A DNA stretch of 42,417 nt from a virus: the IMG/VR virus record IMGVR_UViG_3300041409_000037, positions 1-42,417 of that record; one strand, given 5' to 3'. Below, piece after piece: positions 7,717 to 13,338 of the stretch (positions are counted from its first letter, which is position 1; each line of letters starts with the position of its first letter). The position numbers were made by a program, and so were the translations under genes. The notes beneath the pieces were generated by a model that was not told the DNA's origin, searched no databases, and saw nothing but the letters and a program-made list of their open reading frames with translations.

Positions 7717-7907
7717 GGCAACAGACCTTTCAGCTCGTCAACCCGGATGCGAGCCGAAGCGATGTCCGCGCGCAAGGCTGCCCAGTAGCCCAGCTCTGCG
7801 ACACGGGCCCCAGAGTTGCGAGCCTCCATGCCACCCTCGAACCCCTGCCGGATGGCCCACACGTCGTCTTCCAGCCGCTTCAGGGCGGCCTGAATCTGCT
7901 CAGTCAT
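7713..7907 (-). CDS. hypothetical helical protein
   Basis: 64 aa from MTEQIQAALKRLEDD. This start overlaps the upstream stop by eight bases (ATGACTGA), which decides against the longer in-frame start at 7973. Almost all helix with charged repeats, compatible with a short coiled coil. Function unknown. Confidence 0.75.
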   Translation of the reverse strand: MTEQIQAALKRLEDDVWAIRQGFEGGMEARNSGARVAELGYWAALRADIASARIRVDELKGLLP

Positions 7908-8616
7908 CCTGGTCCCCGTCCTCATCCGTGGCCAGTCCGCCGCCGATCGGGCGATTGGGCAAGTCCTGGACAAGCACCGGGTTCATCTGAGCCGAGTACG
8001 TGCCGGACATCTCACGGACCAGCAGCGTGGCGAACACGCGACGGGCTGACGACTCTTCGTCCAGGCGGTCCTTAGCCCCGAACTTCTCGACAGCAGTGCT
8101 GGCAACCGCGTTACCGACCTGGACGGCCCGTTCGAACTCCCCCTTGAAGGCAGCGTCAAAGAAGGCGCGGACCTCCATCCGCATGTTCATCAGGACGTCG
8201 TCCTGCAAGTAGGTCAGCTGGGTGTCCATAGCCCACATGGCGTCCGGCTGGGTGTCCATCGAGAAGTGCTGGTGAGCGACACGGGCGATCTCGAACAGCA
8301 GCCCCTTGTCAATCTCGTGGCGCTCCACGTCATCCGGCTTCCACAAAGCCATCGCACTTGACATGCAATCCAGGATGACGAAGAACGAGCGGGACGGGGC
8401 CCAGTTGACCAGGCCGCCAGTGGCCGGGATCAGCGACTTGACCACTTGCTCCAACCCACGGGCCACATCGTCCAACACCCACGGGTTGTCCGAACTGATC
8501 CGCTCGGCCGCCTCGTACTCAGGCTGCGCGTCCTCCGGTTCGGGGTAGCCACTGAGTGCTGCCTGGTACTCCGAGAGCCCGGCTGCAACGGCCACGAACC
8601 ACTTGATGAATCCCAT
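7900..8616 (-). CDS. hypothetical protein with acidic tail
   Basis: 238 aa; a GATGAGG site lies upstream of the ATG. The N-terminus (MGFIKWFVAVAAGLSEYQAA) is mildly hydrophobic. The centre is mostly helical with many Met and aromatic residues; the last ten residues are acidic (TDEDGDQDD). It is the first gene after the hairpin at 8645-8685. No known family. Confidence 0.8.
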   Translation of the reverse strand: MGFIKWFVAVAAGLSEYQAALSGYPEPEDAQPEYEAAERISSDNPWVLDDVARGLEQVVKSLIPATGGLVNWAPSRSFFVILDCMSSAMALWKPDDVERHEIDKGLLFEIARVAHQHFSMDTQPDAMWAMDTQLTYLQDDVLMNMRMEVRAFFDAAFKGEFERAVQVGNAVASTAVEKFGAKDRLDEESSARRVFATLLVREMSGTYSAQMNPVLVQDLPNRPIGGGLATDEDGDQDD

Positions 8617-8644
8617 GCGGTTACCTCATCTCTGATTACTGGGA

Positions 8645-8685
8645 AGCCTGGTGGTCTCGGAGCCGAGTCACGAGACCACCAGGCT
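8645..8685 (-). terminator. 15-bp hairpin between RNA ligase and next gene
   Basis: 8645-8659 pairs perfectly with 8671-8685 around an 11-base loop. It lies after the RNA ligase gene on the minus strand. No T-run follows the stem, so it may attenuate or process the transcript rather than end it fully. Unlike the hairpins at 5410 and 10818 its loop holds no clear -10. Confidence 0.6.
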
Positions 8686-8714
8686 GTCTGCTCACTGTAC
8701 GCCGATCACGGGCG

Positions 8715-9494
8715 TTAGAGCAACTCCCACTTCCCCGCGTCCTGGTTGTCCAAGGTCACCTTGCCGATCACACGACGGGCGTGCGTATGGTAGACGACGA
8801 GACCCTCAGGTTTCATGAACCCGGGTACCGCGCGGCTGCCATTCTCCCGGAGGTCTCGCAGCAAGTCCCCCACGGGGAAGTCCGTGATGGGGCCCTCGTA
8901 CAGCACCGGGACCACCCCCAGGCCAGGCGTCTGCCAGCCCCCGGCCAAGCCACCATCCTCCGGGGGACAGAACATCTGTGGACGGGTGGACGGGTTGAAC
9001 AGGCTGAACCGCTTCTCAGTCAGGCCGTAGTTGCGGCCAACGCCTTGACCCCAGAACTCCCCGAAGTGCCGCCCTTCGCCAAGGTCCTTGATCAAGGTCT
9101 CGCCGTTGCGGTAGACCCACTTCGCGAAGCCCTGGTTGTCGTTGGCCAGGGTGATGATCCGGTTCCGGGACTGCGCGCCAACGAGCCACACGTAGCCGGG
9201 CTCCGGGTCATCACTGTAGATCACCTGCGACATGTCCGCCCCGGCACCCTGCCAAGACAGATCAAGCCACTCGCCGAAGTCGACCTTGCGGATGAGGATG
9301 GCCGCGTTCGTACCGTCGATCTTCTCGGTGACCACCACGTCCCGGAGCAGTCGTGGAGTCTTCGGCCACGCCACGAACTCGAATACCGGAGTCGGCTCCT
9401 GGTCTTCCTCGCGGAACTCCTCATCCGGGTCACGGGGCAGCGATGCGGCCCACATCTGGGTGTTGATACGAGAGATCAGGTTCCGAATACCCAT
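8715..9494 (-). CDS. RNA ligase (Rnl2-like nucleotidyltransferase)
   Basis: 259 aa with the ligase motif order: motif I 'TEKIDGTN' (Lys58 the expected AMP-accepting lysine), 'EFWG' near 146-149, 'RFSLFN' near 162-167, motif IV 'PEGLVVY' at 229-235 and motif V lysine at 245. It would seal 5'-phosphate and 3'-hydroxyl ends of RNA, for instance repairing tRNA cut by host defence nucleases. The ATG overlaps the upstream stop by one base. The phage also carries an unusual tRNA cluster, which makes a tRNA substrate plausible but unproven. Confidence 0.9.
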   Translation of the reverse strand: MGIRNLISRINTQMWAASLPRDPDEEFREEDQEPTPVFEFVAWPKTPRLLRDVVVTEKIDGTNAAILIRKVDFGEWLDLSWQGAGADMSQVIYSDDPEPGYVWLVGAQSRNRIITLANDNQGFAKWVYRNGETLIKDLGEGRHFGEFWGQGVGRNYGLTEKRFSLFNPSTRPQMFCPPEDGGLAGGWQTPGLGVVPVLYEGPITDFPVGDLLRDLRENGSRAVPGFMKPEGLVVYHTHARRVIGKVTLDNQDAGKWELL

Positions 9495-9670
9495 CAGTTC
9501 TCATCCTCCAGTTCGACATCCTGCCACGTCACGATTCCCACCTGAATATGGCAACCGGGGCCACCTCGGTAAGGCAGCGCGGCCTTGGCCCAACCAAGGT
9601 GCTTGTACCTCTTATTGTCCACCCATCCCTGTTCAGTGTGCACGATCCGGTAAACCTTGTCGTCAGCCAT
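9494..9670 (-). CDS. hypothetical 58-aa protein
   Basis: Starts MADDKVYRIVHTEQGWVDN after an AAGGGGA site; the longer frame to 9775 overlaps the upstream gene and is rejected. The C-terminal half (GGPGCHIQVGIVTWQDVELE) looks beta-rich. One-base overlap with the RNA ligase start, so the two are probably co-translated. Function unknown. Confidence 0.75.
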   Translation of the reverse strand: MADDKVYRIVHTEQGWVDNKRYKHLGWAKAALPYRGGPGCHIQVGIVTWQDVELEDEN

Positions 9671-9680
9671 CAGGCTCCCC

Positions 9681-9998
9681 TTATCGTGAAGGCAGTGCGC
9701 GGCGGACCCAAGTCGAGTCACGGAACACGGGCATTCCCAGCTTCTTGGCAACGTAGACCTCGAACTGAGCGCCACGGGAGTTCCAGTGACCGTTCAGCGT
9801 GGCCACGCCATCACAACCGAGCAAATCCATGAGGTCTCGGCGGAGACAGTCTTCCCACGTCTCTCCGAGGACCACATCGTACTGAGCCGGATTGCTGACC
9901 TCATACCCGCAATCAAGCAACCGGTTGGCCGCGCGAGTGAATGCCGGATAGTTGAGGTCAGGGTAGCCGGTCATCGGTCCAGAGACGTAGAGCTTCAC
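9681..9998 (-). CDS. DUF4406 / nucleoside deoxyribosyltransferase-like protein
   Basis: 105 aa from the GTG at 9998, which overlaps the upstream stop (GTGA) and has a GGAGG site. 'KLYVSGPMTGYPDLNYPAF' and 'GYEVSNPAQYD' with 'LRRDLMDLLGCDGVATL' and 'SRGAQFE' fit the DUF4406 family, which has the nucleoside 2-deoxyribosyltransferase-like fold. The conserved S-G-P-M-T-G and the Asp and Glu are all present. Probably acts on nucleosides or nucleotides; the substrate is not known. Confidence 0.85.
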   Translation of the reverse strand: MKLYVSGPMTGYPDLNYPAFTRAANRLLDCGYEVSNPAQYDVVLGETWEDCLRRDLMDLLGCDGVATLNGHWNSRGAQFEVYVAKKLGMPVFRDSTWVRRALPSR

Positions 9999-10177
9999 TC
10001 CACCACCTCCACCTGAGTGACCTTCACGATGCACGCCTCTGTCCCGTTGCGCCGAAGCTTGGTTCGCTGACCGCGCGCCTTGGGCAATTGGTCATACGCA
10101 CCCCACATGACTTGGCGGCCGTAGTACTTGGAGTAGAAGGTGACCAAGTACACGTTGTCGGGTGCGGGGTCAGTCAT
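9995..10177 (-). CDS. hypothetical 60-aa protein
   Basis: Starts MTDPAPDNVYLVTFYSKYYG at an ATG that overlaps the upstream stop (ATGA). Beta-rich N-terminal half, basic middle (KARGQRTKLRR), ends EVVE. A small protein coupled to DUF4406. Function unknown. Confidence 0.75.
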   Translation of the reverse strand: MTDPAPDNVYLVTFYSKYYGRQVMWGAYDQLPKARGQRTKLRRNGTEACIVKVTQVEVVE

Positions 10178-10791
10178 GTCCCCTCGCTCTCGGCAGCCGG
10201 GGCCGGGGTGAACTCCGCAGCCCAGACGTTGAAGCACACGGCTGCCGCGTGGTCCTCGGTCCGGTCACCGGTGATGTACTGCGCGACGTGGCGGACCAGG
10301 CTCCTGGCGAACCGCGCCTTGGCGACCAGACCACGGGCCTGAGTCCAGTTGTTCCGGCCGTACTTCGCGGCACCCTTCTCCATGTGGTCAGACCACCTGC
10401 GAAGGGCTTCCCACGGAAGGAGGTCGAACCCCGGCCGAGTGATCAGGGCCAACAGTTCCGGGTCCTCGTGCAACATCTCAAGAGCCGTCGCGTAGTCAGG
10501 CTTCCCGTCCTCGGTGTCGCGCACAAAGCCGTTGGCGTACTCCTCGCGCTGCCCCGAGTCCTTGACCACGAACTCCACAGTCCTGTGGCGGACGGAGGTC
10601 AAGGGGAACATGTCGGAGTCGATGTCTTCCCACCCGCAACCCGAAGACCAGGGAGCCTTACCGGGCTCGTTGAGCGAGAAGGCCCAAGCCCCGGGGACCA
10701 CACCATAGATCCACTCGTCGCCTTCACGGTCCCGGAAGACCAAGTCACGGTCCGGCTCAGCGTCCCCATGATAAACGGTGATCGTTTGCAT
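10174..10791 (-). CDS. dATP/dGTP diphosphohydrolase-like protein with N-terminal extension
   Basis: 205 aa from MQTITVYHGDAE after an AAAGAGG site. The C-terminal half has 'FDLLPWEALRRWSDHM', 'GAAKYGRNNW' and 'RSLVRHVAQYITGDRTEDH', the pattern of the small phage dATP/dGTP diphosphohydrolase family (MazG-like all-alpha fold; metal bound by the Glu/Asp/His set). Members described from phages break down dATP and dGTP, which can adjust precursor pools. The first roughly 85 residues are a separate beta-rich part of unknown role. Confidence 0.8.
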   Translation of the reverse strand: MQTITVYHGDAEPDRDLVFRDREGDEWIYGVVPGAWAFSLNEPGKAPWSSGCGWEDIDSDMFPLTSVRHRTVEFVVKDSGQREEYANGFVRDTEDGKPDYATALEMLHEDPELLALITRPGFDLLPWEALRRWSDHMEKGAAKYGRNNWTQARGLVAKARFARSLVRHVAQYITGDRTEDHAAAVCFNVWAAEFTPAPAAESEGT

Positions 10792-10817
10792 GCCAACCTC
10801 TTTCGATCTGGGGGCCA

Positions 10818-10854
10818 GGTGGCCCGTGACCAAGCTATCAGTGCACGGGCCACC
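10818..10854 (-). terminator. 11-bp hairpin with promoter in the loop
   Basis: 10818-10828 pairs with 10844-10854 around a 15-base loop, just after the SSB-like gene. On the minus strand the loop reads CACTGATAGCTTGGT, containing TG-A-TAGCTT, an extended -10. Confidence 0.65.
10832..10840 (-). promoter_or_regulatory. extended -10 promoter TGATAGCTT in hairpin loop
   Basis: TG-A-TAGCTT on the minus strand, 41 bases before the ATG at 10791, the same spacing as the promoter in the hairpin at 5410-5445. Probably drives the dATP/dGTP hydrolase to RNA ligase genes. Confidence 0.5.
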
Positions 10855-10866
10855 AAGCAAGCCGGA

Positions 10867-11343
10867 CTAGAAGGGGGTATCGCCGTCCGTGATGAGAGCG
10901 TTGTCCGCCAGCCCGAACACCTTCACAACGTGCTTCTTGAACGGGTTCTTGAAGGCCTTGTTGTCCTTGCCCTTCAAGACGTCCTCCTTGCGCAGCACAG
11001 CCACGTCATCGCCAACGTGGATCGAACCGTCGCGGCGACCGGCGGCCTTGGTGGCCTTGATCCACTCCTCGCGGACGTGGGGGATCTTCTCGACACCCTT
11101 CACGGTCTTCGTGTACGCCAGGAGGAAGCCGCCCTCTTCGCCAACCTCGGGGGCAACCAGGGTGTCCCCCTTCTTGGCCACGAGACGGCCGGTCACGACG
11201 AACACGGGGCCGTAGTCACCCTCGAACACGTCGCCCACTTCGGTCACGATGAACCGGAACTGGTCGCCCTCGCCTTCCAGCTTGATGGCGTCCGCGCTGC
11301 CCGGGCCCTCGTAGTCGTCGTCAATCAGGTCTTCGTTGCTCAT
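10867..11343 (-). CDS. single-stranded DNA-binding-like protein
   Basis: 158 aa after an AAGGAGAA site. A beta-rich body ('FRFIVTEVGDVFEGDYGPVF', 'VTGRLVAKKGDTL') is followed by Lys-rich strands and ends in DGDTPF. An acidic tail ending in Pro-Phe is the hallmark of SSB proteins, where it recruits partner proteins. The location between the exonuclease and nucleotide enzyme fits. The body is not clearly an OB fold by eye, so the call rests on the tail, size and context. Confidence 0.65.
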   Translation of the reverse strand: MSNEDLIDDDYEGPGSADAIKLEGEGDQFRFIVTEVGDVFEGDYGPVFVVTGRLVAKKGDTLVAPEVGEEGGFLLAYTKTVKGVEKIPHVREEWIKATKAAGRRDGSIHVGDDVAVLRKEDVLKGKDNKAFKNPFKKHVVKVFGLADNALITDGDTPF

Positions 11344-11346
11344 CTT

Positions 11347-11550
11347 CTATTCTCCTTCTTCTCGGTAAACATTCCCTGCGTACGTCAGGGAAGCCACATC
11401 TTGAAGCTCGGCAGCCGAAGCTCCGAGCACAGTCAGTCGGCCGTACAGCGACCGAAGGTGAGTGATGGCGAGATCGCGCGCAAGGTCTTTCCACGACCGG
11501 TTACGATCTCGATTGGGGTCCAAGCGCTTGAACCGGGCAGTCTCGCTCAC
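11347..11550 (-). CDS. hypothetical 67-aa basic protein
   Basis: Starts at the GTG at 11550, which overlaps the exonuclease stop (GTGA). 'TARFKRLDPNRDRNRSWKDL' is strongly basic; 'HLRSLYGRLTVLGASAAEL' is helical. Its stop lies three bases before the ATG of the SSB-like gene. Function unknown. Confidence 0.75.
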   Translation of the reverse strand: MSETARFKRLDPNRDRNRSWKDLARDLAITHLRSLYGRLTVLGASAAELQDVASLTYAGNVYREEGE

Positions 11551-12356
11551 GAATACCACGGCTTCAGGAGTTGCAGTTCTCCAGCTTCGGGCTCACCGAT
11601 GATCCGGTCAGCGAGGCTGAAATTGTAGGTCAGAAGACGGGCGTAACACTCACGCCAGACTTCCGGGCCTTTCAGCAGCGGGACCCAGGCGTAACCGTTC
11701 GGCCGGATCCACAGGACGTAGTGAGCGTCAGCCTTGACATTCTCGCGGCGTTCGCCAGTCTCACAGTTCAAGACCCACTCGGCATGTTCGCCGTCATAGA
11801 ACTCCAACTGCAACCCAGTGTCAGGCTTCGGGCCCCACTGGTTGGTCTTCACGTCCACCCGGCAAACGCGGCCATCGGGCAGCCTGCCCAACAGGTCGTA
11901 TGATCCGCCGTAGCCCCATCGGTCACTGACTACGGTCTGCTCCGTGTCGATGACCTCAAAGTCGGTGTCCTCCAAGAAGTCGTTCCAGTGACGAAGTGCC
12001 CAGTTCGACACATGCTCGGGATCCTTGGACAACTGTGGGACATCGCCTTTGGCCAAGGTGTCGATGACGTCGTGCGCCTCAGTACCGGCATCCCGTTTGC
12101 GGCCCCACTCTGGCAACGTGTTGTCCTCGTTCATCAACAGGTCGATGACGCCCGGGATGTTCGGCATGGTGGCTAGAGTCTTGCGGTGGCGGGCTGCGTA
12201 CTCTGCGATGCCCTTTCGCTTGGCCTTCTCCAACCACGGCTGGCGACGGGTGGCCAAGATGGCGCTGACTCCGGTCCATGTGATCGTAGGATTCGCAGGG
12301 TCCCGGTAATGCCGGTCATCCTGTTTGTCTCGATACGTTCCCGGGCGTTCCGACAT
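11547..12356 (-). CDS. PD-(D/E)XK exonuclease (Cas4/RecB-like)
   Basis: 269 aa after a strong AAGGAGG site. The nuclease core is visible: His95 in 'GTEAHDVID', Asp154 in 'GGSYDLLG', Asp168-x-Lys170 in 'VDVKTN' and Gln183 in 'LQLEFY', the usual H, D, D-x-K, Q order. Family members degrade DNA ends, often acting in phage recombination or host DNA breakdown. The N-terminal 'TITWTGVSAIL' is typical of this group. No iron-sulphur Cys set is seen, so it is exonuclease-like rather than a true Cas4. Confidence 0.87.
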   Translation of the reverse strand: MSERPGTYRDKQDDRHYRDPANPTITWTGVSAILATRRQPWLEKAKRKGIAEYAARHRKTLATMPNIPGVIDLLMNEDNTLPEWGRKRDAGTEAHDVIDTLAKGDVPQLSKDPEHVSNWALRHWNDFLEDTDFEVIDTEQTVVSDRWGYGGSYDLLGRLPDGRVCRVDVKTNQWGPKPDTGLQLEFYDGEHAEWVLNCETGERRENVKADAHYVLWIRPNGYAWVPLLKGPEVWRECYARLLTYNFSLADRIIGEPEAGELQLLKPWYS

Positions 12357-12372
12357 CTAGACCTCCTTGCTG

Positions 12373-12558
12373 TCAGTCATTGACGACTTCGGCGTACGCG
12401 TCGATAAAGTTAGCGATGGCATCCGCGCAACACTCGGCCAAGAAGTCCTGCCGTTCGTCTTCGGGCATGGCATCCCAGTCATCGGGAAGCTCGCATTCGT
12501 CTTCGTGCTCTGCCCCGGCGAAGCCTGTGTCAACCGTGATCTTGATTTTGCGCGCCAT
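12373..12558 (-). CDS. hypothetical acidic 61-aa protein
   Basis: 'MARKIKITVDTGFAGAEHED' followed by 'DWDAMPEDERQDFLAE'. Short proteins opening with this K-I-T-V-D-T-G-(F/Y)-A-G pattern are common in actinobacteriophages, with no known function. The ATG overlaps the upstream stop by one base (TGATG). Confidence 0.8.
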   Translation of the reverse strand: MARKIKITVDTGFAGAEHEDECELPDDWDAMPEDERQDFLAECCADAIANFIDAYAEVVND

Positions 12559-12938
12559 CAGGCTTCCCCCTCCTTGGGCCAGTTGAACGAGAAGATGTTG
12601 GCGACGGACGGGTAGCGCACGGTCGGGGACGGCCCGTAATACTCGCCGCCAGTAGCCCCGGAGCAGCGGATGCCAACCGTGAACTTGTCAGTCTCGTAGC
12701 GCTCCCACCTCATCGCCTTGGTGCCATCCTCAAGCGGTTCCGTGGCGACGTACCGGCCGCGCGACTCCTTGCCCTTGTAATTGATCTTCTCGACAGTCCC
12801 GACCTTGACAACCGGCGACCGGCCAGCCGTGGTGGCGTAGAGGACCGTGTCGCCCACGGAGTAGGACCGACCAACCGGGTCAATGACACGCGGGTGGTCA
12901 TCCTCACTGAGCGGGGCAACGTACTCAACTTCGCGCAT
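12558..12938 (-). CDS. hypothetical beta-barrel-like protein
   Basis: 126 aa; ATG at 12938 chosen because it overlaps the upstream stop by one base, against the GTG one codon earlier. 'RSYSVGDTVLYATTAG' then 'VVKVGTVEKINYKGKES' is an SH3/KOW-like strand pattern, shared in style with the next gene. Tyr- and Gly-rich C-terminal part. Function unknown. Confidence 0.8.
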   Translation of the reverse strand: MREVEYVAPLSEDDHPRVIDPVGRSYSVGDTVLYATTAGRSPVVKVGTVEKINYKGKESRGRYVATEPLEDGTKAMRWERYETDKFTVGIRCSGATGGEYYGPSPTVRYPSVANIFSFNWPKEGEA

Positions 12939-13192
12939 CACGTTATCCTCAATTCCGGGGCATGGTAGAGCGCGGTAACGTGGTGGTTGATCGCCCGGGC
13001 TGCTCGGCTGGGGTTGGTCTCGTCCAGGCGACAGGCCATCACGATCGGGCGGACCTTCAGCAGGTCGCCAGGCTTGTAGGTGATGCTGGTAATCCGGCGC
13101 AGCTGCAACCAGGACTGCCCGCTGGGAGACCAGATCACCACGTCTCCCTCTGCCACCTCCTGGCCGAACCGGTCAACGTACGTGTCGGGCAT
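12938..13192 (-). CDS. hypothetical SH3-like protein, first gene of the left arm
   Basis: 84 aa after a strong AAGGAGG site. 'DRFGQEVAEGDVVIWSPSG' and 'LQLRRITSITYKPGDLLKV' give several short strands. It is the first gene downstream of the promoter at 13222-13250, so it would be expressed earliest and most strongly in the arm. Function unknown. Confidence 0.8.
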   Translation of the reverse strand: MPDTYVDRFGQEVAEGDVVIWSPSGQSWLQLRRITSITYKPGDLLKVRPIVMACRLDETNPSRAARAINHHVTALYHAPELRIT

Positions 13193-13221
13193 CCTGTAGC
13201 CTCCTTGCCTGTGGTCTCGCT

Positions 13222-13250
13222 CCTATACCCAGTATCCCACGGGGGGTCAA
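13222..13250 (-). promoter_or_regulatory. sigma70-type promoter for the left-arm operon
   Basis: On the minus strand: TTGACC (13250-13245), 17 bases, TATAGG (13227-13222). The stretch ATACTGGGTA just before and within the -10 recurs in the promoter at 42314-42342. The first start codon lies 30 bases downstream. Confidence 0.7.
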
Positions 13251-13260
13251 CACCTGTAGT

Positions 13261-13291
13261 TTGGCTACCTATAGCGAGCACACGGTACACT
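13261..13291 (+). promoter_or_regulatory. possible promoter for the primase gene
   Basis: TTGGCT, 19 bases, TACACT, 47 bases before the GTG at 13339. The spacing is long and the match modest. Some plus-strand promoter is expected in this divergent gap. Confidence 0.3.
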
Positions 13292-13338
13292 GGCCACGGG
13301 ACTGCTAGGCTCCCGCGTACCTGATTGGAGGTGACCAT

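Noticed and set aside
10162-11628. 488-aa plus-strand open frame
   Set aside because: Lies antisense to three to four well-supported overlapping minus-strand genes with ribosome sites and coupled junctions; GC-rich DNA often leaves the complementary frame open.
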